A DNA stretch of 64,000 bases from Hemerocallis citrina (lineage: Eukaryota; Streptophyta; Magnoliopsida; Asparagales; Asphodelaceae): NCBI GenBank assembly GCA_017893485.1, contig CM030362.1, forward strand, positions 262,064,255 through 262,128,254, written 5' to 3'. Below, piece after piece: positions 33,495-46,898 of this stretch (positions are counted from its first letter, which is position 1; the number at the start of each line of letters is the position of its first letter). Under the pieces are notes generated by a model. It was not told where the DNA came from, ran no database searches, and was given only the letters and a program-made list of their open reading frames with translations. Position numbers and translations under genes: made by a program.

Positions 33495-35009
33495 CGGTAG
33501 GTTTCGATGGTAATCTCATATGAATACACAACGGAAAAATTACAAAAAACAAATATCGAAACCTAGTCATGGATCCATACAAAAACCATAAATCGTGCTT
33601 AGATGTTATACCTTAAAGATGGATCTGTTGTCTCCACAGTATGCCGATTACAGCACTACAATATTGCGGTGCCTCTACCGTACCACACGAACGGATCAAA
33701 TCAAGCTTTCCCTCATGCCACGGTGTTAGCTACGGGAAGGAGTTGTTCCTCACGATGTCTCTCTCTCTCTCACATAATTTCTGTGAAGGCTAAGATTTTT
33801 CCCAACTATGTCTTTTCCACATATACATATCATATATATTGATGAAGAAAATCAACCCTAAGAGAGTAATGAGACTGTTGAGCTCACAATCTGACCTGGG
33901 TCAGATTCGTGTGTTGGCCTTTAAACTTTAGTTGGCCCATTTAATCTAATTAATTATCCAACCATGTCAGGAGTCCAAGTCTTACTAGGATTCCCAATTA
34001 AATACATCTTATGAATTTAAATCCAATTTCGATCCATTTAATTGTGTGGTCATATAGGTTTCCATTATGTTGACAGTAATATTAAAATTATATTCTAGTA
34101 TTACAAACAGTGAGCGGTATCTAGCAATACATCACTGTTACTCAAGTAACGGGAATGTCAATGATTTGGCATAACCTATCCGTGACCAATATTACCATTT
34201 AGTCTAGTCATTTTGTTCAAAAATCTAATTGACCACAAGGCATAGGGCGTATCACCCTTGTATAGTTGAATCTTTGGTTTCTTGATGTGCGAGTACACTT
34301 ACTAAAACAAATGAGCTCAATAGCTCATATTGACTCATTTGAGCACGGCCATGCATTTTCCAGTCTCACTCAATCAAGGGGTCTGTAGATTTCGCTCTTG
34401 TTATGTAAGAGGGATAAATCCTATTTAAGTCACGTTCCTCCGCATGATTTATAGTATATCCAATAGTTGACTTTATAATCACCTTATTACAGGAAATGTT
34501 TGACGACATTAAAACATATAACTTCTCATGTAGGAAACCTTAGTGACTTCAAGGCAAAGGATTACGTACACCATGGTCATTGTGAGAACCGCTTATGACA
34601 CTCACATAACGATCCATGCAGCGTTCTCGTGGTGAGCCAGTCCTCTACATTATTACTCTAATATGTACCCATGTGAAGACTTGACATCTCATATCCATGA
34701 CCTGTGAGATATGGTCATCAGTGTGCACACATACTATCTCTATGTACTATTGTTGCTTTAATTCATAATAATACTTGACTAGGGACATTTAAGAATAATG
34801 TTCTAATTACAACCAATAGGATTTTACAATCAAGTCGTGCACTTGATATCCCATGGTATTGAACATACTATTCTGAGGACTTTATTATGTTCATTTAATC
34901 ACAATAAATAACACAATAAATGAAATGCATCATATATGAAATAAATATCATGATACAATGTAAACTAGTTATGTCAATACACAACTGGTCTCTAGGGCAT
35001 ACACCAACA
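33495..35009 (-). repeat. Copia solo LTR B (1515 bp), inverted relative to A
   Basis: On the minus strand it starts TGTTGGTGTATGCCC and ends CGAAACCTACCG (terminal CA decayed). The perfect TSD ctata (33490-33494 and 35010-35014) lies in the TATA box of the Tat LTR. The sequence is the reverse complement of LTR A along its full length. Confidence 0.88.
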
Positions 35010-35330
35010 CTATAAATACCCTCCCCCCTCCTCGGTCAGAAGGTAATTAACAATTTCTCTCTCAAACTTTCTTTCTCTCTTTGATTTTGACTTGAGCGTC
35101 AGGAGGGTTTGTCATTGAGACCATCACTGGTGTTTCAGGCTTATTGCAGGACCATCGGCCTAATCAGCAACCATCAGATTCAGATCAAGGTGTTCAACCA
35201 ACGATCCAGATCCAATCTCAGGAGCACTAACCACATTTTACGGCGATGATCAAATGTTAGATCTTTACTAGTTTCCTTTATAATATAAACTCATTATATG
35301 TTTTCTCCCACACGAAAATAAGCTGCAACA
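35010..35330 (+). repeat. Tat 5' LTR, segment 3 of 3
   Basis: ctataaataccctccc...AAGCTGCAACA, collinear with 56388-56697. It holds the start region and the conserved U5 block gacttgagcgtc, also seen in the 3' LTR. It is followed by the PBS. Confidence 0.88.
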
Positions 35331-35333
35331 GAT

Positions 35334-35351
35334 TGGCGCCGCCTGTGGGAA
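35334..35351 (+). promoter_or_regulatory. Tat primer-binding site
   Basis: TGGCGCCGCCTGTGGGAA, 3 nt after the LTR end. It is the same type as TGGCACCGTCTGTGGGA at 58591, used by the second Tat element, and differs from the tRNA-Met type of the other elements here. Confidence 0.8.
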
Positions 35352-35411
35352 ACTACACAAATCTACTTGATAGATAATAACTTGCTTTGATAAATTCTAA
35401 ATTCTCCCACC

Positions 35412-37079
35412 ATGCCACCAAGACTAAGAGGGAGAGCAACGACCTCAAGCCTTCGAACGAACACTCTTTGTCAACCAGCTCCTTCAATGGAGGACCCCAT
35501 TCCTCTTCATCAACCAAATCAGCCCCAACAGCCTAACCAAGCTCCTATCGACGGAGAGGCACCGGGGGACTCCCGACAAAGTCGTCATGAACAGCACCCT
35601 CTACATGACCATTTCTTAGTCTATAATCCTTCCAGCGATTCAATGGCCTTACGAGGTCCTAGAGGATTAAGAGATCTCCTCCAAATCATCAACGACAAAC
35701 GTTAAGGGACCGATATATGGATCTGTTTGAATGAGAGGCATACACGGGCCGAGGCCTCCTCCTGTAAACATTAAATGAATTGGAGAAGTAACTCTCCCCC
35801 AAGGTAGAGTTCAAGAAACTCCTCCTCTCATATAGGGCGCACTGTAGGAAGAAGCCTTACTCGTGAGAGTTCAAAGCATCTTGAGAGAAACAAAGAGCAA
35901 GCGGCCTCAGTCACTAGGGCCGAATTGGAAAACTTCATGCATGACATCCTCCAAGATATCCAAGGTACTGAAGATCAGGGTTGGCGCTCATGGAGCTGCC
36001 ACTCTACTCCTTCGAGAGAAGAAGAATCTAGCGACTTAACTAGATGAAAGAGGAAGGATGACTAAGTCCTTCGTCGCACTTGAGAATTAGATGATCGCCT
36101 GGAATAGATAAAGAATGACGGGAACCGCTCCTGCAAGGCTTATCGCTCCAGCCAACCTCCTATCAACAAATCCATCCCTGATGCACCTGTTCCAAAGAAC
36201 TTCAAACCTTCTCAACTAGAATCTTACGATGGTGAACCTGACTTGACTGACCATATTGACAATTTCAAAACTCTCTTGATGGATTACAACTCCATTGATG
36301 CGATCATGTGCTGAACATTCCTCGCAACTTTAAAAGGATCAGCAAGGGAATGGTAATCCCGCCTTACCCCAGAGTTAATATTCTCCTTCGACCAGCTAGA
36401 GGAGGTCTTCATAGCACACTTCGTTACTAGCCCCAAGACTACAAAAACAAGTATTTCCCTGTTGGAATTAAAGAAAAATGATGGAGAACCGATGAAAGAC
36501 TTTGTCAAGCGCTTCATAACTGAAGCAAGTTCCATGTCTTCCCTAGACTCATCAGTTGCGACTACCACTTTCCGCCACAACATCACTCATAAAGACCTGA
36601 ATGTCTCCCTCACGAAGAAGCCCCTTAAAGATTTCACCAAGCTCCTAGAAATGAGTAACAAGTATATCAGAGCCAAGGAAGCTCTTTATTCTCAAGGCCA
36701 TAATGATTCATATTCCCGAAAAAAATGGAAGAATACGAGGAAGGACCAAGGAAGTTTCAAAAAGACAGTGCAGGTCAACGCCGTCCACCTCAAGCACCAT
36801 GCTTCAAAGAGTTCATTCCTCTCAACCAAAGCATATCATCCATCCTCATGAAAGTAGAGAAGGACGGAATAATCCATCCTGCCCGCAAGATATCCACAGG
36901 TAGCAAGAGAAGAGACATGACCAAGTAGTGCGCATTTCATAGAGACCATTGACACACTACCGGCAACTGCCGAGACATTAAACAAACAGTTGAAGGCCTG
37001 ATTCGTCGGGGCTACCTCTCTCAATTTGTTCAGCAAAACAATGCCAAAACCCCTCCTGCATGGGGGGTTAATAAGCATT
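35412..37079 (+). pseudogene. Tat-type Gypsy gag, degraded
   Basis: Starts MPPRLRGRATTSSL (open to 35705). The capsid core is readable at 36190-36830: KNFKPSQLESYDGEPD, FDQLEEVFIAHFV and FRHNITHKDLNVSL. It parallels the second Tat gag at 59300-59800. A zinc-binding-like FHRDH...TGNCRDIKQ motif lies near 36935-36990. Stops and frameshifts are common (for example tga at 36311). Confidence 0.82.
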
Positions 37080-37413
37080 GAGAAAGTCTCTCCGAATCGC
37101 AAGACTCGGAACACATGGTCATTCTCCACTCCATTCGCGGAGGTCTAGTGGGGGAGATTCCAATTCCTCCCGCAACGAATTTGTCAGGAAGTCAACTCGA
37201 TACATGACATCCTGTCTGCCAAGAGCACCGGGGTCCCAATATCTTTCTCCGACAACTTAAAAGATGTTTGAATACCTCACTGCGACGCATTGGTCATAAA
37301 CCTTTGCATGGTTAATCATGAGGTACGCTGCATCTTGGTGGACAACGGCAACTCAGTAAACATCCATTTTATGAACACATTCTCTCCCGAGACCGACTCT
37401 CACCAGCCAGTTA
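37080..37413 (+). pseudogene. Tat protease, first part
   Basis: An ILHSIRGG-like start is at about 37117. RCILVDNGNSVNIHF (about 37327-37371) corresponds to the protease active-site region of Tat elements (compare RILVDNGSSVNILY at 60482). It is interrupted at 37418 by solo LTR F and resumes at 40862. Confidence 0.75.
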
Positions 37414-37418
37414 TACAC

Positions 37419-40400
37419 TGTAACGCCCCAACTTCCAAACACATGTAATTCATAGCACAAACAGGATCGTTTACTTCAAATTCGTACAAAAATACAAGGA
37501 ATTTAAAATGTTTCCATTTATAACATTGTTCTTTACAATTACACAGTGGAAATGAATAGGTACAATACAACGTGTAATAATGGAAGCTCTTCAATCATAT
37601 GACAACCCATCACAGTGACTTCAAGTTCCTGCCAAGTCTAATTCTGTAACTAGGAAACTGTGGGCACGTCATTTGCATAAAACTAACGCAATGCTATAAC
37701 ATAGCGATTCTTCTACTTTAACAATCACAAACTTGATGCACTAAAAGAATAATGACAAAGATGAATAAAAATAGATAGTGAATCTAATCTAAGTGTATAA
37801 GTGTATGTCATGAAACAGAACTCAAAATGCATAATACAATGGCATAAAACAAGTACCAATAAAGCAACAAATGCATACAATGCACACTAATGCACACTTG
37901 TTCAGATTCTATGCATCCCATATTATACAGGCCCGAGGGCAAGCCCTTAATGTTCTCCTCGTTATAGGGTTAAATTCCACGTCATGCAACCTAACCCGAT
38001 GACTGTACTTCAATGCGTAATTACGTGTGAGTCGCATCCCCAGGATATTGGATCTTACCGGCATATCCTAGCCCACATATCGTGGATTTACCAAGCATAT
38101 CCTTAGCCACAAATTCCAGCCAGTCGATCTCCCGCAACTACGAACCATGCTACCTCTAGCCCACCTTAGTGAATTTACCGGGCGTATCCTGTCCATTCCG
38201 AAGATTCCTAGGAACTGCAAGTTCTTTACCAGCCTTTTCGAAAACAGAACAGACATACCCATAACCCACACATGTAGATTTATCGGGCATATCCTCAGTC
38301 GTGAACATTCCTAGGGACTGTAGTCCTTTACCGGCCATTTCATCGACCTCACCGGCCTACCCATAGCCCACACATGTAGATTTATCGGGCGTATCCTCTG
38401 TCGTGTCTCGAACCCCTAGGAATCGCAAGCTCTTTACCGGACATGTTCATCATTGTTTTCAGCCATAACACCACCTAGTGCCTGTCCTTAAGTTCAAACA
38501 TAAATAATTGCCACTTAGAGCTATCTTACCCTACCGAACTTAAATCAAACACTGAGAATTTTAGCCCATACTAGCTATTTCTCAAAGAGAAAGTTAATCC
38601 ACACTGGCTACTTTTCAAATTTTCACATATCATAACCTGCCGGCACTCTAGGTCTCGCTCAGCCTCTAGATTCCAACAATCTCAACATAGAGATCAACTA
38701 GGTTACATCTAACCTCTTATAAAAATTTTCATTCATTAAACAACTTTTAACTTCTTTTATCCATTCTCTTTTCTATTATCAATCATGAAGTAACCAACTT
38801 CTTATAGCAACATTCAATAACACTTGATGAGTTAAAACACTCATAAACATCACATGTTTAATATCCCAAATTCATCCTTTAATTACCTCTTAATTCCTCA
38901 TAAGGTACATCTTACTAACATTCCAATTTTAAATCCAATTTTATACGTTGTAAAAATTTTAGGACAACTAGATAAAAGACATCAACCCAATGGTATTGTA
39001 AAAATTATATAAATTTCAATATTACTCCAAAAATAGATTTCTTAGTTTCACAGGAAACATAAATTAGTCTACTACAACTTTATAGTTAAGATCATCTAAA
39101 ATCATCCTCAATTACTTTGTCTAAATTCATTTGCAAAACAGTAGGTTCAAAATCCGAATTTCGTAGCTCATGCTACTTGTAAAAATCATAAAAAATTCTA
39201 TACTTCATCAAACTTTTTCTTTAGATCAAATTAAAAGTATACAAGTCTACTATAACTTTTTAGTTATAAGTTTCTCCAAAATATTGTGTCCTTAACCCTG
39301 AATTTTTTGAAATCTACAGTAGGGTCGAAATATTATAAGTACTACCACATGTTCAAACTTGTAAAATTCATTATAAATTCAATTCTTTATCGAAAATTAT
39401 TACTTAGACTTCAAAGAAATGTTAACGAGTCTACATCAACTTCTTAGCTTTGACCTTTCTCAAAATACTACAACTAAGATACCAAAATGATCAAAATCCG
39501 AAATATGAACAAATTTCCATCAACTAACCAATTGTCAACCAGTCCTAAGTTTGGATTTTATTAAAATAGTAAAAGATATACAAATATTATCAAATTTTAA
39601 AGAGATGTTCTTGAAATATACGAGATGATCCTATAAGAATTTTACATCTAGTTTAATAGATATGATCTTCTGAAGTTCAACTAAAACTTAAAACGGAAAC
39701 TTAAAAATTTCCCCAAATCAATCATACCATAATTTCACACATATAATTAACAACACATAATCTAAACATGAATACTCAATCTATATAGGCTATCATGCGT
39801 CTAACAATTCACACATATACATTCTACAATCTAGCATTCTACTAATAAAATTATATTAGAAAGTTGGAGAAATACCCACCTTAAAAAGCTCCTAATAGTT
39901 GAACCATTTAGCAATTGCTCCAAAAACTCCACAAAGCACCTGGCCTTCTCCACCTAAGTAATCCCAAAAGCCAACAACAGCTTCACCTCTGATAGGGGAG
40001 TATTTATACGGGAATTTAGGAGTAGTTTTAGCAACTAACCACCCTACTACCCACTCACACGCCCACTCACACACTCCCCCCTCTCCCACACTCCCACATT
40101 CCAAAAAATGGCCGGCCAACTCCTATCTAGTGTGCAAAGCACGTGTGCACGTATGCACGTGTGCACGGGTTTTGTACAATTTTCATTTCACTCTCATTTT
40201 ATTATTCTATTTAATTTTAAACCCCTTCTTTAATTACATTTTATTTCTTTAACATAAATTTTAGTATATTTTGCTTACATCAATCTTAATAAAAAAAATT
40301 AGTGCACAACCTTTAATAAAAATAACGTAATCAGCACGTATAGAAGAAAACGCACGTGTAGCAAACAAATATTTAAAGACACATATTTCACGTAAAACTA

Positions 40401-40856
40401 GTTTGAAATGATAAAAACATACACATTTCATAAATTTTATTTTGAAAAAGAATACAACCAACACGTGCATCGCACGTATAAATAAATATTCAAATACGAA
40501 ATAGATTTGAGCAACGGAAAAATGTTTGTAGAAAATTGAAATGTAACATACAAAATTATTTATATTGTTAGTGTTACGAATATTTAATGTAACAGTAAAA
40601 CACGCATAATCGACAAGTGTATTGAAAGCACGTGCAATGCACGTAAAAACACAAAGATTAAAATAAATGTTATTGGCTCAGAATAGGATAAAAAAGAATT
40701 TTGAGATGACAGAAAAATATGTAAATAATCAAAATACAAAATACACAGGATACTCGTAATAAAATACGTTACGGATATTTCTCGTAACAGTAAAAATACA
40801 TGTGTGTAACACTGGCGGTCAAATTTGTCATTAACTCAATTTTGTGGGGTGTTACA
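37419..40856 (-). repeat. Solo LTR F (3.44 kb), relative of the Gypsy LTR at 1000
   Basis: TGTAACGCCCC...GGGGTGTTACA with perfect TSD tacac (37414-37418 and 40857-40861). The minus-strand TATA is at 40001-40008. Inside, the reverse complement matches parts of the LTR at 1000-4280, for example the gcatagaatctgaacaagtg block (37900-37915 against 3810-3832) and a cccacagttt block (37660 against 4030). Both belong to related families in opposite orientation. A degenerate repeat of an accgggcatatcc-type motif lies at 38050-38450. Confidence 0.85.
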
Positions 40857-40861
40857 TACAC

Positions 40862-41157
40862 TCCACGGATTCTCCGGTGTCCCCGTTCAGATCGAGGGAA
40901 TCATCACACTCGATGTGACAGCATGAAAAGCCCCTGCTATTCGAACAGAAGCATTGGACTTCCGGGTAGTAGACGTCAAAGTCGCTTACAATGCAATATT
41001 TGGCCATCCGAGCGTGGCGGCCTTTCATGCAGTCGCTTCCGCCTCCCACATGAAAATGAAGTTCTCAACAAAAGCAGGCCTGGGCCAAGTTGTAGGGAGC
41101 CAGCAGGCAGCACGGACATGCTACACCGCCACAATGGGGGATCGGTTCTTCCCTTGA
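40862..41157 (+). pseudogene. Tat protease / linker, second part
   Basis: FSGVPVQIEGIITLDV, then DFRVVDVKVAYNAIFGHPS and ASHMKMKFSTKAGLG. It corresponds block for block to 60590-60820 of the second Tat element (NVKAAYNAILGRPG). It ends GDRFFP and a stop where the linker to RT would begin. Confidence 0.82.
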
Positions 41158-41972
41158 CGCCATAGAACTCCCGCCAAAAAACAGTAATGGTAACTCCAAG
41201 CTCGGAAACATGCTTGAAGCCACTGCCATAGAAAACCCTGTCGAGAACTTCCAAACCTACCAAGTCATCTCCCACCAGGTCCAAACTCGTCCTCCTCAGA
41301 ATACAGTAATATACTTGAACCCATAGCCCAAAGCCACTCTGCTCATTCAACGGAAAGAAACAATTATGCCTAAACACATAGGTGAACTTGAAGATTTTCC
41401 CTTCTCTCTACAAATCAAGGGAGGCTCGCTACAAAACTGACAAGTCCAGGCTAGGTCTACAAGGTTGTACGCCTAATGACTCATTAACTTGAAGACCCGG
41501 TGGGCAAGGAGATATCGGTAGGGACTTGTAAAGTGAAACACCTCATGAACTTCAACAAGGGTGCTTAACACCCGCCTCCTTTATATATATTTTCAATATT
41601 TTGTAAAAAAAGTCCAGCCACTAAAGCAGCCGTGTAGTTTTATTTTTCAATAAAGACCGTTTTCGCTACCGGTCACTGCAATAAATAAAAGTCAACCACT
41701 TAGTTTTATTTTTCAATAAAATTTAGTATTAATTTTTGCAAAATTTTTGTACAATTCTACGAATGCATTCAATGAGTTAAATGCCAAACATACTCCTAAA
41801 AATGACACAAAAAACTCATTAGAAGCTCCTTATAAGACGAGTTTGGAGTCCATACCCGTGGCTCAGAGTTGTTCTAGCAACCTACAATCAAGCACTTTCA
41901 GAGCTCAATTCGCCATTCGATCTGCTCTTGCAACTCGTTAAACACCTCAATGACAGGTTTGGAGTCCATACC
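41158..41972 (+). other. Deleted pol and start of Tat 3' region
   Basis: No RT, RNase H or integrase motif is present. After about 200 bp of unreadable linker the sequence is already the post-pol part: gaacttcaacaagggtgcttaac, then an AT-rich stretch and gctcaattcgccattcgat. The element is therefore non-autonomous, with about 3.5-4 kb of pol missing compared with an intact Tat. Confidence 0.6.
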
Positions 41973-44087
41973 TATCACGCCCCGCTTCCCAAAAATATGG
42001 AATACGAGTACATGACATTGGCCCAGCGAATGACTAACGTCACCCATAAGCTGTTTATCCGATCAACTCAATAATATAATCAATACAGAACAATTGTGTA
42101 GGCAATAATAGTAATCTCATGAACAGTAATACTAGGAATGAAGCAATAAAAATATTCATATACAATAATAATCTAACATCTGCAAACAATAATAAAATTC
42201 GGGACATAAGCCCAAAACAATAATAAATCTCAATACAATAGTGACAAGTCTCAATACAACAAGTTCATTTAAGCAATAAGCAATTAGAAAGCATTCAGTC
42301 TTTAGAATGTTTGTTCTCCAATCCCAGCAGGCAATTTTCCTTCAACACCTATAAACACTTCATCTAAAAAGATAAGAAAATTTGTCCTTAGAGCAAGTCA
42401 CGGACAACAAGTAGAGAAAGCAGTGAACAATGGAATAACGGTATAACAATGAATCAATGGATCAATAGGAATCAATAACACGGGACAATAACAATAATCA
42501 ATATCATGATAATCGGTACAATGGCTATAAACAATGATGCAATATTCAGTAACGGTAATCAATGATCAATAACGATAACACGTAGCCAATATTCAATATA
42601 AATAGAAACAATGAGGAACAATATGCAATGTCGGTGATGTATCAATTCTTATGTCTATTAATCATTTTAATCCTAACTAATGCACGTACTACTGCATCCC
42701 ATACTAGAGGTGCATATAATCAATTTCGTTTAGACTTAAGTGGTGCACTCGGTAGATCATGTACTTGGCAACGGTAAATACTATTCACCTTTTGGTGTAC
42801 GATACGATCATCGGCAACGATACGGTACACGATAAATTAGGTTACCATCGTAAACACAATCACACGATAAAACAGTAACCGGAATGGTAATTAGTGAAAC
42901 ACGGGCCCCTCCTCCAAGTACAGTCTCTACTTTGTTCACTACTCAAATCACCCTTTAAAACCCCGGCTTGTTAATTATTTATCAATACAACAATACAAGA
43001 TGCAATCGATGGACATTCGGTGAACGATGGTATCAATAAGGAAATAATAGGTTGATAACATGAGATAGAAAAATTAGAATGATGGCAATAACTCATTAAG
43101 ATCATGCAATACAACATACATACATTAATTCATGCAATAGAACGATATAGGAATAATTAATCTATTAAAATCTGAAAAGGGAAATTCTAGACAGCAAGAG
43201 TAGTTTGTACAAAAATGCAGTTTCCAGCTGTTTCAGAAATCAAAAAGTGAATCTGTTAGAAATTCTAGAAACTAGACTTCCACACGTTACCAACGCATAT
43301 TTAAAGTTCAAAATCCAACAATAGTAGCTAGGTCAATCACAATGTTCTTTACAGATTTCATGTTCAGGAAGAATTTCGACATCATATTATTTTATTTTTA
43401 GAATCAGCAAAAACTCAATATTAAATTCATAAAAAATATTTTAAGAAACAGTCTGGAAACTTTCAGAGTAAAATTTTATCATTTAATCAGCCTTTTTACT
43501 GTTTAAACATGAAAAATATAAGAATCTGAAAATCTGGAATTAAAAACACAGCTGTAGTAAAACGGGCATAACTTTTGCTATAAAACTCGAAATTAAGAAA
43601 TTCAAGATTTTCTGGAAACTAGAAAGATAAGGTTATAATTCATATTCAGAAAGTATTTCAATTTAAGATCATTTATTGGTTCAAAAATAACAGTCAACAT
43701 ACAGGCCAGCAGGCACTATACAGGATTTGTGTAGTTTTCTTGAAAATAAATTAATTAACATGATGGGTATCGATTCTTTAGTCAATAAATTGTGTAATCA
43801 ACATGATGTGTGCAGTAACATGATGAATAAAATTAGAACACACCCATACATCAATTTATCATCAACCACCAACAATCAATCAACCAAACATACAACCTAA
43901 TAATTATTTCTACGATAAGTTATTTGTGTCATGACTATACGGTTAACCCTATTATCAATTATACATGAATGCATGAAAGATCTAAACATTTAGAGTCAAT
44001 AGTGGTACGATGTCAAGAATATTGGGGTTAGCTCGTGTAAACCCTCAATAGACCCAACAAGGAGATGAACAAAGTATAATACGATCC

Positions 44088-45541
44088 TTTTTTTTTTGTT
44101 GATGAAAAGGATAGAGTCTAAAGACTCCAGCCATAATATATTCATAAAAATATAACAGATAGTAGGGTCTTACAAGGTGTAAAACAAAAATGACCACAAA
44201 TAAACTACAACGATACAATCTCAACTAAATCACACCCATCAGGCGTGTACATATCTATCAAGCAAAATCACCCCAGGGACAACAGGCAGCTCCAAAGAAC
44301 GCCAAGCTCGATCAGCAGTCGGGTGATCAGAGAGGACATCGCTCCAGACAGCTCCGGGGGAGCGCTCCAGCGAAGAGAAGAGAACAAAGCCAGAGGAAGA
44401 GCTCTCGGGACAATAGTGGAGCCTCGAGATCCAATTACTTAGGATCGAAAAAACGCCTGCGCAGGCATTACTGCAAGACAGTATGCAAGAGGCAGGAGTT
44501 GAAGAAAGAAACCATAGTCGAAGGAACTCTACACCCAATGAATGGGATGAAAACTCACCGATATCAACAGATACAACACCAACATCAACAGATTAACCTC
44601 ACAGTGAAGAAACCACAGAACACAGATACAACCCCAACCAACAGCAACTTGGGGAAAACATACGCAAGCATAGGAGAGCACAATCATAGATGAACGATCA
44701 AAATACTGATAACCACAGCAGATGCATAGCGCACAGACGCTTCCCAGAAAGCAGATAGATCAATAAAAAACTTAAACCATTCCAAACTACAGAACAGCTG
44801 CAGCAAGATCAGTATACATCAACAAGAGAAGAACAACATAGAGATAGTGCCTAACCACGAGCTCTAAAACATCTGAGCTCAGATAGAAATTAAACATCAA
44901 AGAACGAAAAGATCCCAAACATCAGCTAAACATCTACCCATCAGCATCCGTCAAAACTCAAAAAGAGAAAGAGAGTATAAGCAATGCAACCATAGACGGC
45001 CTGGGCACCAAAGCAACGAAATCCCAATCAGAACAGCCCAGTCACTAATTCAAAACCATCATCCAAAAGCAAAATAAGGGATAAGAAGCATCCCTTCAGG
45101 CCTGTAATAGAACAATCAAGTAGGAAAAGATCGAAAGGTCACTTCATAACATATGAACATCAAATCGCCAAGTTAGCCGGATAAACGAACAGCTATAAAA
45201 AGATATCTAAGCAAAACATATACAGGTCCACAAGAGCACCGAAAAGGCTAAACTGCTACCAAACTAGCATTCTCAAAGACTGCTGCGAGTTGTTAAATAG
45301 CATTGAGATTGATAAGACAAGTGAAAGCTTCCTCCAATCTATAATCTTTCAAGTTATCCCTAGCTTCCGAGTTTAAGGACGAAGACCAATACTTGAATAA
45401 TAGAATAAACTCTTTAGCTAAAGACCGAGCTGGAGTAAACAAATGCTGAAAGATTCTAAGATTTCTTTCTCTCCAGGTGATCCAAAGAATAATCTGGAAC
45501 GAGAGGATCCAAGAGCTGTGGAAATTACGGTTAGGGGGACG
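44088..45541 (-). mobile_element. 5'-truncated LINE insertion (1.45 kb)
   Basis: On the minus strand it ends in a poly(A) tail (T10 at 44088-44097). It is flanked by an 11-bp perfect TSD taatacgatcc (44077-44087 and 45542-45552), typical of target-primed reverse transcription. It holds only the end of ORF2 and a 1.2-kb 3' UTR. It lies inside insert D2. Confidence 0.9.
45293..45538 (-). pseudogene. LINE ORF2 C-terminus
   Basis: About 81 codons ending at a TAA (45293-45295). It contains ILWITWRERNLRIFQ and FTPARSLAKEFILLFKYW, like the zinc-finger/RVT tail of plant L1-type ORF2. The frame is open from the truncation point to the natural stop. Confidence 0.8.
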
Positions 45542-46898
45542 TAATACGATCCTGTTAGATGGTTAATTCGGATATCAAGAACAATGGGATAAGAATCCCG
45601 GTGACGACACACAAATCAAGCACGCACGAAAGCACGTGCAAACAGCGTGCAACACATACAGCACACAGCCAATCTCCACAAACAGCAAACCAAAACTACA
45701 CAGCAAATCCCCTTCCACACACAAACACCAAACAGCAAATTCCCCACACCTTCTCCTGAACCCAAACAGCGGAGAGATAGGGAGACTCGCGGCAGCTTGA
45801 CTGCGGGGTTGTGCACGGCGACTGGGGTGGCACTGGCAAGGTGGCGACGGTCGACGGTGCTCAGGGATGAGCAGTCGATGGAGAACAGGGTTATGGGAGC
45901 GACGCTCTGTTGTTGGGCGGAAAATAGAGGAAAGAGCGGGGCGTCAATGGGATGGCACTCGATGGAGGGTGGAGACGCTGGTGGGGAGTCAGGGGTGAGG
46001 GCGAGGTGGCTTGAGGATGGTGATGGAGAAGCGGAGGTGAAGTGGAAGGCAATGGGTTTCGAACGCTCTGTTTTGGGCCGAAAATAAAGAAGCAGCGGCG
46101 TTGCTGTCTGGAGTCGCGGAGGCGATAGGAGGGAGGATGACGAGACGACAAAGGCGAAGGAACGATGCTCTGGACAACTGGCGGCGACGAGGACGATAAG
46201 AGAGAGGATGACAGGATGGTGGAGAGGACAGGGTGACTGGAGGCGAAGGAAGATGGCGAGGCTAGAGGTTGATGGAAGGTGAACAGGGCGACGATGAGTA
46301 CGGAAGATGGTGATGGGATGCAGGCGGGGATGGGTTTGAAGTCAGGGTGGGTTCTTCAAACGCAGGGGAAGGAAAAAAGAGAGAGAGCGGGAGGAAGGAG
46401 AAGGGGGAGTGAACCATAAGGGGGGGTAGGGGTTTGGCAGCTAGGGTTATTATGGTAGGGTAGGTTTAGGTTAGGTTAGGGTTTTGGGGTAATATTTATA
46501 GGGAATTGTTGGGACATTGGGTTTTGTGTTTAAATCCAATAACAAAATGGCTAGATGGTTTATAAAATATACATATATATATACATTAATTCAAATAGTG
46601 AAATACATATGAAATGGAGTATCTTCGGGCTTTACAAAAATAATAATAATACGAGTAATGATAATAAAAGTAATTATAATAATAATTGTAACAACACCAA
46701 TAATAATAAAAATAATAACAATAATAATGATAAAATAATAATAAAAATAATAATAACGGTAACAATAATAATAATAATAATGATATGTATCAAAATATGA
46801 TTCGAGATTAACAAATTTATTAAAAAATCCAAATAGTAATAATATTAAATATAAATACTTGATCAATAAGAAATAGAAAGTAAGATCAAAATATTACG

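Larger units (their letters stand above)
41973..46898 (-). repeat. LTR-like insert D2 (about 3.46 kb without the LINE)
   Basis: Starts tatcacGCCCCGCTTCCC and is highly similar to D1 over its length (for example ggaatacgagtacatgacat, agacttccacacg). The minus-strand TATA is at 46493-46500 and a GC-rich block at about 45780-46430 corresponds to 29930-30260 in D1. AAT/TAA microsatellites lie at 46637-46790. No clean 5-bp TSD is visible. The flanking Tat sequences (41905-41970 and 46900-46980) resemble each other over about 75 bp. Confidence 0.65.

Noticed and set aside
27239..35009. A 7.8-kb DNA transposon with long terminal inverted repeats
   Set aside because: The inverted ends are those of two separate solo LTRs. 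Tat LTR sequence (33391-33494) lies between them, and each has its own 5-bp TSD.
45647..46177. Open frames in the GC-rich part of D2
   Set aside because: The corresponding GC-rich blocks of D1 and D3 encode unrelated frames, so there is no sign of coding constraint.
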